DNA from: an uncultured Bacilli bacterium | Lineage (GTDB): Bacteria; Bacillota_I; Bacilli_A; RF39; UBA660 | Reading direction: 5' to 3' | Assembly: GCA_934088535.1 (NCBI GenBank) | Contig: CAKOJC010000013.1 | Location: 1 to 32,114 of the forward strand | Length of the DNA stretch: 32,114 nucleotides | Shown here: positions 16,094 through 23,424 of the stretch, in pieces | How the letters are laid out: every line of letters begins with the position of its first letter | How positions within the stretch are numbered: the stretch's first letter is position 1 | The notes under the pieces: generated by a model | The model's input: only the letters and a program-made list of their open reading frames with translations | Told to the model about the DNA's origin: nothing | Database searches by the model: none | Program-made: the position numbers and the translations under genes

Positions 16094-18682
16094 ATGAGTA
16101 TGTCTGATAGAATATTTGGTAGTTATACTGTTCAAAATAGAAATAGAATTAGAAGAATTGTTAGTCAAATAGATAGTAGTTCTATTAAAGATAAATATGC
16201 TAGTATGAGTGATGAGGAACTTAAAAAAATGACTCAAATATTTAAGGATCGTATATCTAAAGGTGAAACTCTTGATGATGTTATGGTTGATGCGATAGCT
16301 GTATGTCGTGAAGTTACGAAGAGACAACTTGGGATGTTTCATTATAATGTTCAAGTTGAAGCTGCTGTTGCTATGCATGATAATGTTGTTGCTGAAATGA
16401 AAACTGGTGAAGGAAAGACTTTAGTCCAAATATTATCTGCATACTTAAATGCTTTAGAGGGAAAGAGTGTTCATGTTATAACATCTAATGATTATTTAGC
16501 AGGAAGAGATATGGATCAGAATAAGAAAGTATATAGTGCATTAGGACTTTCTTGTGGTAATATTAGACCTAAAGTTGAAATGCCTAATTTAGAAGATAGA
16601 AGAAGAGAATATAACTGTGATATAGTTTATGGTACAGCATCAACTATTGCTTTTGACTATTTAGATGATAACAAAGTTGATAGTGCTGATAAAAGAGTTA
16701 ATCTTGGAGGATATGGATATGCTATTATAGATGAAGTAGATAGTATATTATTAGATGATGGTAGTACTCCTTTAATTAAAGCAGTTGCTTTAAAAGTACC
16801 TGAAGGACAAAAAGAAGATTATTATACTAATGTATATGCTTGGGCTTGTGATTATGTAGAAAGTAATGGACTTAGTTGTGAAGAATATGATAAGGAAAAA
16901 TTTTTCCGTGATCATGAAGAAGAGATTGAAAGCCAGATGTTAACTAATGGAAAAAAACATAAACCTGCAAGATTATTTCATGATACACAGGTTGTTGAAC
17001 TTTCAAGTACTTTAGAGTCAAAAATTTATAAAAGTTTATACCCTAATAAAAAATGGGAAGATTTAACTAAAACTGAAAGAGAAGATTATAATTTTAGATT
17101 AGGAACTATTCGAAAATATATGTTGGCTAGATTTCATTATAAGAGTGGAACTGATTATACATTAAGACCAGATAAAAAATCTAAAGATGGTGTTCAAAAT
17201 TATAAAGTTGAAATTATAGGTGAAAGTACAGGTAGAGTACTTACTGGTAGGAGATATATGGGTGGTCTTCATGAATTGATTGAAGCCAAGGAAGCTTATA
17301 TTGCTAAAAAAGAAGGAAGACCTTATACTGTAAAAATTAAGAATCCTACTGTTACTACTGCTAAGTGTACTTATCCTGATTTCTTTAGCAAATATGAAAA
17401 TGGAATATGTGGTATGACTGGTACTAGTAATCAAGAGGATTTTATGAATATTTATGGTCTTCCTACTTATGAAGTTCCTAGTCGTAAAACTAATATGAGA
17501 GTAGATGAACAAGATGAAGTATATGCTACTAAGGAACAAAAATATAATGCTATTATTGAAGAAGTAATGAAGTGTAGAGAGACTCTTCAACCAGTATTAA
17601 TAGGTGTAACTAGTGTAGAAGAGAGTTTACTTGTATCAAAATTACTTAAAGAAGCTGGAATAAGACATTCAGTATTAAATGCAGAACAATCAGAGAATGA
17701 AGCAAGTATTATATCTACTGCTGGACTTCTTGGTAAAGTAACTATAGCTACTAATATGGCAGGACGTGGTACTGATATTAAACTAGGCGAAGGTGTTGCT
17801 GAAGTTGGTGGATTATATGTAATTGGTACTACTAAAAATAGAAATGAAAGAATTGATAATCAATTAAAAGGTAGAGCTGGAAGACAAGGGGACCCTGGTA
17901 AAACTAAATTCTTTAGCTCTCTTGAAGACAATTATGTATTAAGACGTGGTGGTGATAAACTATTAAGTATTATACATGGTTTATCTGATTTAAAAGGTAT
18001 TGTTGGTAAAAAAGGTGAGGTTGTAGCAAATACTATACTTAAAATGGTTGGTAGATGTCAAAAATCTCAAGAATCTGAAGATCAAGCTGCAAGAAAAAAA
18101 TATGAAAAAGTAGGACAAGTATTATCTATTCAAAAGAATGGTGTATATGAATTTAGAAATCATGTATTAGATTCTAAGGATGTTACTTCAGTTATAAGAG
18201 ATCAAATGTCTAGATATGTTGATGAAGTAGTTAGCAGGTATAGTGATGAAGAAATTGATAGTAATTTAGGTCATTTGATAGATACTGAAAGTATTAAAGA
18301 TATAAGAGATCCTAAGAAAAAGGCTGGTGCTATAAAATCAGAATTAGATCAAAAATTAGGAAAAGTAAATATGGATAAACAATATCAAGCAGATATGAGA
18401 AAAAAGATGCTTGATATAATAGATGATTATTGGGTATCTCAAATGGAATGGTTAGATGATTTACAAGTTGGTTCTGACAATCAAGTTTATGCTGGTAAGG
18501 ATCCAATAAAATATTATGAAGAAACTGCTACATTACAATTTAGAGATATGATTGATTCTGTTAGAAATGAGATAATTGCATATGCTTTAAATCCAACACT
18601 TAAGTATGGAGAATATACAATACCAAATAGTAGTGTTGTAGATACACCATATGATGATTTAGATTATGGAAGGGGAATGTAA
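16094..18682 (+). CDS. secA: Divergent SecA preprotein translocase ATPase, possibly SecA2
   Basis: Motor ATPase that drives preproteins through SecYEG. The 862-residue protein keeps the core: Walker A MKTGEGKT (102-109), SNDYLAGRD, DEVDSILLDD (213-222), GRRYMGGLHELIEAKE, GMTGT, ATNMAGRGTDIKLG and QLKGRAGRQGDPG. Several normally invariant positions differ: the segment after the DEAD-like box reads DDGSTPLIKA instead of a DEARTPLIISG-like string, IVDExTGR is IIGESTGR, and HESRRIDNQL is NRNERIDNQL. The C-terminal zinc-binding tail (CxCxSGxxxxCH) is absent, although many SecA proteins also lack it. These departures favour an accessory SecA2 over housekeeping SecA, but lineage-wide divergence is also possible. 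A signal-peptidase-like gene follows two bases downstream. The start has GGTGATG upstream. Confidence 0.88.
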   Translation: MSMSDRIFGSYTVQNRNRIRRIVSQIDSSSIKDKYASMSDEELKKMTQIFKDRISKGETLDDVMVDAIAVCREVTKRQLGMFHYNVQVEAAVAMHDNVVAEMKTGEGKTLVQILSAYLNALEGKSVHVITSNDYLAGRDMDQNKKVYSALGLSCGNIRPKVEMPNLEDRRREYNCDIVYGTASTIAFDYLDDNKVDSADKRVNLGGYGYAIIDEVDSILLDDGSTPLIKAVALKVPEGQKEDYYTNVYAWACDYVESNGLSCEEYDKEKFFRDHEEEIESQMLTNGKKHKPARLFHDTQVVELSSTLESKIYKSLYPNKKWEDLTKTEREDYNFRLGTIRKYMLARFHYKSGTDYTLRPDKKSKDGVQNYKVEIIGESTGRVLTGRRYMGGLHELIEAKEAYIAKKEGRPYTVKIKNPTVTTAKCTYPDFFSKYENGICGMTGTSNQEDFMNIYGLPTYEVPSRKTNMRVDEQDEVYATKEQKYNAIIEEVMKCRETLQPVLIGVTSVEESLLVSKLLKEAGIRHSVLNAEQSENEASIISTAGLLGKVTIATNMAGRGTDIKLGEGVAEVGGLYVIGTTKNRNERIDNQLKGRAGRQGDPGKTKFFSSLEDNYVLRRGGDKLLSIIHGLSDLKGIVGKKGEVVANTILKMVGRCQKSQESEDQAARKKYEKVGQVLSIQKNGVYEFRNHVLDSKDVTSVIRDQMSRYVDEVVSRYSDEEIDSNLGHLIDTESIKDIRDPKKKAGAIKSELDQKLGKVNMDKQYQADMRKKMLDIIDDYWVSQMEWLDDLQVGSDNQVYAGKDPIKYYEETATLQFRDMIDSVRNEIIAYALNPTLKYGEYTIPNSSVVDTPYDDLDYGRGM

Positions 18683-18684
18683 AG

Positions 18685-19185
18685 ATGAAAGTATTTAAAT
18701 GGATATTCAATACTATAAGAGGTTTGATTATATTATACTTAATAGTTCTTGCATTCTTGTTTGTAGTTATCTATGTTAAAAGAAATGCTTATCATGAAAA
18801 ATATCCTTCACTTAATGGATATATGTATTACAAAATAGATAATGCTACTTTAGAACCAGAAATACGTAAGAATAATTATTTAATACTTAAAGATAGTGAT
18901 GATATTGATGTAGGAGATTTTGTTGCTTATTTAGATGGTCCACAAAATGATATGGTTATTAGAAAGGTTGTGGATCGTAATAATTATAAATTAACTTTAG
19001 ATGTCACTAATAATTATGAAAATAAGGAATATAAGGTAGAAAAAGAAATTGATGAGATTACTGCTAAGGTGGTTTATAATAATAATACTGTAAGTAGTAT
19101 AGCAAATGTACTTTTAAATCCAGTTGTTATAATAGTTTTGTTATTTTTAGGTACTATATTTCCTGAATTTATATTCAATAAATAA
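18685..19185 (+). CDS. Signal peptidase I-like membrane protein, probably inactive
   Basis: Protein of 166 residues with an N-terminal transmembrane helix (about 13-31), an S24/S26 peptidase-like domain and a C-terminal helix (about 143-164), the topology of ER-type/SipW-like signal peptidases. The catalytic motif normally reads S-M-x-P; here it is NATLEPEI, with Thr55 at the nucleophile position. GDFVAY (77-82) matches the following conserved strand. At the usual general-base position (HR or KR before V-V) the sequence is VIRKVV, with Ile92 where His or Lys is expected, though Lys94 is close. Catalysis is doubtful. It starts two bases after secA with AAGGGGA inside the secA end, so it is translationally linked. 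It may be a scaffold, regulator or Thr-type variant. Confidence 0.7.
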   Translation: MKVFKWIFNTIRGLIILYLIVLAFLFVVIYVKRNAYHEKYPSLNGYMYYKIDNATLEPEIRKNNYLILKDSDDIDVGDFVAYLDGPQNDMVIRKVVDRNNYKLTLDVTNNYENKEYKVEKEIDEITAKVVYNNNTVSSIANVLLNPVVIIVLLFLGTIFPEFIFNK

Positions 19186-19189
19186 TGTT

Positions 19190-19214
19190 AACTCTAGATT
19201 TCTAGAGTTTTTTT
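19190..19214 (+). terminator. Terminator after secA/signal-peptidase-like operon
   Basis: A 9-bp perfect stem, AACTCTAGA (19190-19198) with TCTAGAGTT (19201-19209), followed by seven T residues. Confidence 0.9.
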
Positions 19215-19243
19215 GTCATAAAAAATGATTTATATCATATTTA
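19215..19243 (+). promoter_or_regulatory. Possible SigE-like sporulation promoter of spoIVA
   Basis: GTCATAAA (19215-19222), 13 bases, then CATATTTA (19236-19243) partly resembles the mother-cell sigma-E pattern, and spoIVA is a sigma-E gene in Bacillus. No good SigA promoter is visible in this gap. Matches to the -10 are incomplete. Confidence 0.35.
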
Positions 19244-19270
19244 TTACTAAATGCTAGAAAGAAGGTAAAT

Positions 19271-20746
19271 ATGGATAAATCAGAAATTATTAAGAGTTTG
19301 GGTAAGAAAAGTAATGGTGAAATATATTTAGGAGTAGTAGGTGCTGTTCGTACTGGTAAAAGTACTTTTATTAAGAAATGTATTGAAAATTTGATTCTTC
19401 CATATATCGATGATGAAGTAGAAAAGAAAAGATGTATGGATGAAATACCTCAAACTGCTCAAGGTAAAACTATTATGACAATAGAACCTAAGTTTGTTCC
19501 TAGTAGTGGAGCTAATATTAATATTGATGGGTTGGTTACAAATATTAAATTAGTTGATTGTGTTGGTTTTGTAACACCAGGATCACTTGGATATGAAGAT
19601 GAGCTTGGAAATCCTCGTATGGTTAAGACACCTTGGTTTAGTGAGGAACTTCCTTTTGTTGAAGCTGCTGAGATTGGAACAGAAAAAGTTATTAAAGATC
19701 ATGCAACTATTGGTATAGTTGTTACTACTGATGGAAGTATACTAGATATGCCAAGAAGTAATTATGTGCAGGCAGAAGATAAAGTTATAACAGAGCTTAA
19801 AAGTATTAATAAACCGTTTATAGTTATTATGAATAGTGTTCATCCAATGGCTAATGAAACTATAAGTATGAGTGAAGCTTTAAAAGAAAAATATGGTGTT
19901 CCAGTAATACCAATTAGTGTTGAAAATATGACTGAAAGAGATATCACTGAAATATTAAAAGAAGCTTTATATGAATTTCCAGTTGACCATATAGAATTTA
20001 ATATACCAGATTGGGTAGGAGTACTTAAGAGTGAACATCCTTTAAAACAAAAATTCATTGATAAGATGAAGGAATCTATTGTTAATGTTGATAAATTAAG
20101 AGATGTAGAACACATTAATTTAAATCTTGAAGATAATAGTGAAATTACTAAAGCGTATATTTCTAAACTTGATACTGATAACTCTGAAGTAACTATTACT
20201 ATGGAAGCAAGTGATGAATTATTCAATGAAATATTAAAAAGTGTAGTTGGAACTTCTGTTAATAGTAAGGGTGACTTATTAAAAGTATTCCAAGATGTTA
20301 GTGAAGGAAGAAGTGAATATGAAAGTATTAAAGGTGCTTTAAAACAAGTATATCAAACAGGGTATGGTATAGTACTTCCGAGAATAACTGATATGAAACT
20401 AGAAAAGCCTGAGATAATTAAACAAGGTGGAAGATTTGGTATAAAACTTAAGGCTAAAGCATCAAGTGTACATATGATTAAGGTTGATGTTGAAAGTAGT
20501 TTTGAACCTATTATAGGTAGTGAAGTACAAAGTAAAGAATTAATAGATTATATTATGAAAGATAATGAAGATCCGGAAAAAATATGGCAAAGTGAAATAT
20601 TTGGAAGAAGTCTTAATGAAATAGTACAAGAAGGCATTCAAGCTAAGTTATCATTACTACCAGATGCAGCTAAATATAAATTATCACAAACTATTACAAA
20701 GATGGTCAATAAAGGAAGCAACAATTTAATAGCGATAGTATTATGA
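19271..20746 (+). CDS. spoIVA: Stage IV sporulation protein A
   Basis: Morphogenetic ATPase that polymerises on the forespore surface and forms the basement layer of the spore coat. The 491-residue length is almost that of Bacillus SpoIVA (492). Visible features are a TRAFAC-like Walker A GAVRTGKST (residues 24-32), a switch/Walker B region LVDCVGFVTPG, an ALEGY-like GYEDELGNPRMVKTPWFSEELPF segment, MNSVHP (the NKxD-like position), and a conserved C-terminal region through KIWQSEIFGRSLNEIVQEGI. It has a GAAGG ribosome binding site, stands alone between two terminators and ends in TGA. The gene is specific to spore-formers, so its intact state implies sporulation or recent ancestry from spore-formers. 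No other sporulation gene is visible in the window. Confidence 0.95.
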   Translation: MDKSEIIKSLGKKSNGEIYLGVVGAVRTGKSTFIKKCIENLILPYIDDEVEKKRCMDEIPQTAQGKTIMTIEPKFVPSSGANINIDGLVTNIKLVDCVGFVTPGSLGYEDELGNPRMVKTPWFSEELPFVEAAEIGTEKVIKDHATIGIVVTTDGSILDMPRSNYVQAEDKVITELKSINKPFIVIMNSVHPMANETISMSEALKEKYGVPVIPISVENMTERDITEILKEALYEFPVDHIEFNIPDWVGVLKSEHPLKQKFIDKMKESIVNVDKLRDVEHINLNLEDNSEITKAYISKLDTDNSEVTITMEASDELFNEILKSVVGTSVNSKGDLLKVFQDVSEGRSEYESIKGALKQVYQTGYGIVLPRITDMKLEKPEIIKQGGRFGIKLKAKASSVHMIKVDVESSFEPIIGSEVQSKELIDYIMKDNEDPEKIWQSEIFGRSLNEIVQEGIQAKLSLLPDAAKYKLSQTITKMVNKGSNNLIAIVL

Positions 20747-20766
20747 CACTTAAAAGTGTCTTTTAT
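20745..20766 (+). terminator. Terminator after spoIVA
   Basis: Stem GACACTT (20745-20751) with AAGTGTC (20754-20760), then TTTTATTTT. It starts inside the TGA stop. Confidence 0.82.
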
Positions 20767-20822
20767 TTTGATAAATAGTGTAAATATGAAATTTAATGCA
20801 TCTTTTAATTTTTATTGATATT

Positions 20823-20831
20823 TGTTATAAT
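20823..20831 (+). promoter_or_regulatory. Extended -10 element
   Basis: TGTTATAAT at 20823-20831 is a consensus extended -10 without a clear -35. It precedes the AAGGAG site of the next gene by about eight bases. Confidence 0.6.
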
Positions 20832-20851
20832 TATTTTGTAAGGAGAATAAT

Positions 20852-21295
20852 ATGAATAATGATTTAAATGATAGTGATACTTCTGTAAATCCATATATTC
20901 AAGGTAATACTAAAATATCTCAAGAACAAACTCCAGAAGATAATGTTATGCCTAATATTTTAAAAGAAGAATTAAGAAAAGAACAAGCAAATCAAGTTAC
21001 GCCTAAAAAGAAAAAACATGTGTTTAGAAATATATTTAATTTTTTAATTACATTTGCATTAATAGTTTGGATATGTGTAATTGTTGTAGATTTTTATAAT
21101 ATAAAAAATAAAAGTGAACCTGTGTTTTGCTTTAAGAAAGGTGAAACTAAAAATAATGATGGAACTGTAAAATGGTGTAAAGGAGCTGGATATGCTGCTT
21201 ATAAATATGACTATGGAGATGTAGAAGCATATGAATTTGGGCCTTTTTGGCAGGATATTAAAACTAAAGCAGAACTAGAAGCAAAAGGAAAGTAA
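20852..21295 (+). CDS. Single-pass membrane protein with a conserved-looking Cys domain
   Basis: Protein of 147 residues with a polar, acidic/Gln-rich N-terminus (1-50), a basic patch (PKKKK), one transmembrane helix (about 58-81) and a short outer domain with two cysteines (C93 and C109) and an aromatic segment (KWCKGAGYAAYKYDYG ... YEFGPFW). By the positive-inside rule the C-terminal domain is extracellular, and the cysteines could form a disulfide. I do not recognise a named family. It has a consensus ribosome binding site (AAGGAG) and its own promoter and terminator. No partner gene is evident. Confidence 0.7.
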   Translation: MNNDLNDSDTSVNPYIQGNTKISQEQTPEDNVMPNILKEELRKEQANQVTPKKKKHVFRNIFNFLITFALIVWICVIVVDFYNIKNKSEPVFCFKKGETKNNDGTVKWCKGAGYAAYKYDYGDVEAYEFGPFWQDIKTKAELEAKGK

Positions 21296-21310
21296 TTCTT
21301 TTGCTTTTTT
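21279..21310 (+). terminator. Terminator overlapping the end of the membrane-protein gene
   Basis: A stem of up to 11 bp (21279-21289 with 21296-21306, one G-U pair) enclosing the stop codon, followed by TTTTTT. Confidence 0.82.
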
Positions 21311-21329
21311 TGAAGTGTTTTAATTATTT

Positions 21330-21362
21330 ATGACTAACTATAATAATAGGAGGGTTAGTCAT
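21330..21362 (+). promoter_or_regulatory. 9-bp inverted repeat flanking the ribosome binding site
   Basis: ATGACTAAC (21330-21338) is perfectly complementary to GTTAGTCAT (21354-21362). The 15-base loop carries TATAATAATAGGAGG, including the Shine-Dalgarno sequence, and the 3' arm contains the first two bases of the start codon. TATAAT at 21339-21344 could also be a -10 element, in which case the repeat would act at DNA level. Confidence 0.6.
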
Positions 21363-21540
21363 GTATAGATATATTAAATCTTACGAACTTGGATTTATAG
21401 AAGGAATAAAAGATGCTTTAAAGTATGAAAATAAAATATTTAAAAAAATAAATGAATTAGAAGTTATGTCTAAATTATATGATATTGGTTATATTGATGG
21501 TTTTAATAAATGTTTAAATTATCTTAAAAACAATCTTTAA
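21361..21540 (+). CDS. 59-residue protein with an internal 15-residue repeat
   Basis: Small intact reading frame with an excellent ribosome binding site (AGGAGGG, 21348-21354) and a clear stop. The protein contains two related segments, residues 8-22 (YELGFIEGIKDALKY) and 40-54 (YDIGYIDGFNKCLNY), that agree in the pattern Y-[ED]-[LI]-G-[FY]-I-[ED]-G-x3-[AC]-L-[KN]-Y, joined by a Lys/Glu-rich helix. No signal peptide or membrane helix is present. The internal repeat and the strong initiation site argue for a real gene despite its size. I do not recognise a family. The start codon lies within a 9-bp inverted repeat. Confidence 0.72.
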   Translation: MYRYIKSYELGFIEGIKDALKYENKIFKKINELEVMSKLYDIGYIDGFNKCLNYLKNNL

Positions 21541-21598
21541 AATATTGTAATAATAGTGTATAATTAATTTATAATACTATATGATATAGAGGTGTAAT

Positions 21599-22078
21599 AT
21601 GAAAAATGGTTTTACTCTTATGGAATTATTAGCTGTAATAGTTATAACAGTAGCTATTAGTACGGGTTCTGTTTTATTATTTAGTAGAAGTAATAAAGAT
21701 AGTAATGAAGAAGAATTAAGGGGTAAATATAGAGAGATGCAAAGAGCAGCTAATATTTATGTGGATTTAAATGATTCTTGGAGAGCTTCATTAAATGAAA
21801 ATAGAGAAGCAACTATTAGGTTAAAAGAATTACAAAGTATGAATTATATTGATAAGAATTTTAAAAATAATGTTACTAATGAGTTATTTCCTAGTAATTA
21901 TGTTGTTAAACTATATATTGCATCTTATGGAGATAATGAATATATAGACTCTTGTGTAATAAAATATTCTGGTAGTAGAGAAGTATGTGTTGCTAATAGT
22001 AAAGGTTATGAATGTGAATGTTGTGATGCACCTATATCACAATATAATCCAAGTTGTTATAATAACAATAGGTGGTAA
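21599..22078 (+). CDS. Prepilin-like protein
   Basis: Protein of 159 residues with a minimal class III signal: MKNG, then FTLMELLAVIVITVAISTG, processed after Gly4 with Glu9 at +5. A helical stalk (GKYREMQRAANIYVDL) and a C-terminal globular part with a Cys-rich end (CECCDAPISQYNPSCYNNN, four cysteines) follow, which may be disulfide-bonded outside the cell. It is distinct from the two larger pilin fusions at 9-11.6 kb and carries no DUF285 domain. The ribosome binding site is GAGGTG. The next gene starts three bases after its stop, so the two are cotranscribed and probably work at the same surface. It is most likely a minor pilin or pseudopilin; no assembly machinery is nearby. Confidence 0.82.
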   Translation: MKNGFTLMELLAVIVITVAISTGSVLLFSRSNKDSNEEELRGKYREMQRAANIYVDLNDSWRASLNENREATIRLKELQSMNYIDKNFKNNVTNELFPSNYVVKLYIASYGDNEYIDSCVIKYSGSREVCVANSKGYECECCDAPISQYNPSCYNNNRW

Positions 22079-22081
22079 TCC

Positions 22082-23284
22082 ATGGAAAATATTAAAATTA
22101 AGAAGAAATATTTGGTTTTAATAGTTTTAACTCTAATAGTAAGTACAAGTACTTTAACGCTTTCTTATTTTAAAGGGGATGTGTTAAATGATACTATTAA
22201 TAAAACACAAGTAACTACTGGTAGTATTGATATTAAAATAGATGATACAAGTGTTATTGTTAATAGTGTTAAACCAATATATACTAATGGTAATAATTAT
22301 GAAAAGGCATCATTTATTAAGCATTTTAGTGTTACTAATGGTGTTGATTCTTTAAATGTATGTACAAAATTATATTTAAGAATAAATGATATTGATACAG
22401 AACTTGCAAATAGTTATTTTAGATATGCTGTTGTTAATGATGATACTGGTACAACTTTAACTGGTAATTTTGAGAATGTAGTTAATGGTACTGAACTTGA
22501 TTTGGGATCTTTGTATTTTTTTGAAAATGATGTTACTAAAAATTATACTATGTATATTTGGATTGAATATGATGTTGATGCAGATCAAATGTCTATGTTA
22601 AATAAGAATATGAATGCAACATTATATGTTGTAGCTCAGGATTTAAGAACAAAAGATACTTGTGATACTAGAGAAAGTTTTACAGTTACTTATGTATTAA
22701 ATGGTGGTTTAGGTTGTTCGGACACATCAGTTAGTAAAGAAGACTCTGTTAGTTTATGTACACCTACAAATGTGAATGCTAATCTAAGTTTTAGTGGGTG
22801 GTATTCTGATCAAAAATATAGTAATAAAATAGGAGAGATAACTAGTCTTACTGATGATGTTAAACTTTATGCAAAATGGTCTTGTACATTTGATGGTGAA
22901 TTATTACAAGGTGCAGAATATGTAAATGAGCAATATACATATAGATATAAACAAGAAATGGTGGATAGTGGTTGGTCAAATTTGACTATTGATGGATGGG
23001 GAGCAGTTCTTACTGATAAAACAAGTACTTCTGAAGTTATAAGCAATGTATGTATGTTTATAAATAATGAACCTTTGGTATCTACTTCAAATATGTTTAA
23101 AGATTCTTTAGCAAAAACAATCGATTTGAGTAATTTTGATACTAGTAAGATAGTTAATATGAATAATATGTTTAGTGGTGTTCAGGCTACAGTTGGATAT
23201 GCTAAGAATGAATCAATTGCAAGTAAATTTAATGATAGTAGTGTTACTGGTATACCTGAAACATTGACTTTTAAAGTTAAATAA
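22082..23284 (+). CDS. Secreted modular protein: TasA/camelysin-like N-part, Flg_new repeat, DUF285-type module
   Basis: Protein of 400 residues. A basic N-terminus and hydrophobic segment (about 9-30, ending LTLSYF) form a Sec signal or anchor like that of TasA/camelysin or SipW-dependent proteins, followed by a beta-rich domain (to about 190). Residues about 198-266 form a Listeria-Bacteroides (Flg_new) repeat (VTYVLNGG ... FSGWYSDQKYSNK ... LYAKW). From Cys268 comes the same module as in the pilin-BspA proteins (CTFDGELLQGAEYVNEQYTYRYKQEM ... DGWGAVLTDK ... NFDTSKIVNMNNMF), with the same ending as the 9.0-kb gene (IPETLTFKVK compared with IPNTLTFVVR). It is cotranscribed with the small prepilin. 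No sorting signal is seen at the C-terminus. A surface-matrix or adhesin role is inferred. Confidence 0.8.
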   Translation: MENIKIKKKYLVLIVLTLIVSTSTLTLSYFKGDVLNDTINKTQVTTGSIDIKIDDTSVIVNSVKPIYTNGNNYEKASFIKHFSVTNGVDSLNVCTKLYLRINDIDTELANSYFRYAVVNDDTGTTLTGNFENVVNGTELDLGSLYFFENDVTKNYTMYIWIEYDVDADQMSMLNKNMNATLYVVAQDLRTKDTCDTRESFTVTYVLNGGLGCSDTSVSKEDSVSLCTPTNVNANLSFSGWYSDQKYSNKIGEITSLTDDVKLYAKWSCTFDGELLQGAEYVNEQYTYRYKQEMVDSGWSNLTIDGWGAVLTDKTSTSEVISNVCMFINNEPLVSTSNMFKDSLAKTIDLSNFDTSKIVNMNNMFSGVQATVGYAKNESIASKFNDSSVTGIPETLTFKVK

Positions 23285-23306
23285 GTACTAGAAATAGTAC
23301 TTTTTA
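23283..23306 (+). terminator. Terminator after the modular surface protein gene
   Basis: Stem AAGTACTA (23283-23290) with TAGTACTT (23295-23302), a GAAA loop, then T residues. Confidence 0.85.
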
Positions 23307-23336
23307 ATTTATGCAAAAATTTGTTTGTAAAAAATA

Positions 23337-23365
23337 TTGACTTTTTAAAATAAATTCATTATATT
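23337..23365 (+). promoter_or_regulatory. SigA promoter of uvrA
   Basis: TTGACT (23337-23342), a 17-base spacer and TATATT (23360-23365). Confidence 0.75.
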
Positions 23366-23385
23366 ATTACTTGTGTATTAGTATA

Positions 23386-23399
23386 TGAACAAATGTTTA
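23386..23399 (+). promoter_or_regulatory. LexA (DinR)-type SOS box before uvrA
   Basis: TGAACAAATGTTTA agrees with the Bacillota LexA operator CGAACRNRYGTTYC at 12 of 14 positions. It lies about 15-28 bases after the expected transcript start, where a repressor would block transcription. uvrA belongs to the SOS regulon in Bacillus, which supports the call. Confidence 0.68.
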
Positions 23400-23424
23400 T
23401 GTTAATAATATAATGAGGTGTAAT

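Noticed and set aside
16013..16378. Reverse-strand reading frames such as this one
   Set aside because: They lie antisense to clear genes, have low-complexity Ile/Ser/Phe composition and lack ribosome binding sites.
20744..20746. Genetic code 4 (TGA as Trp), suggested by Mollicutes-like traits
   Set aside because: spoIVA ends at TGA exactly at family length and inside the terminator stem, and TGG is used for Trp throughout.
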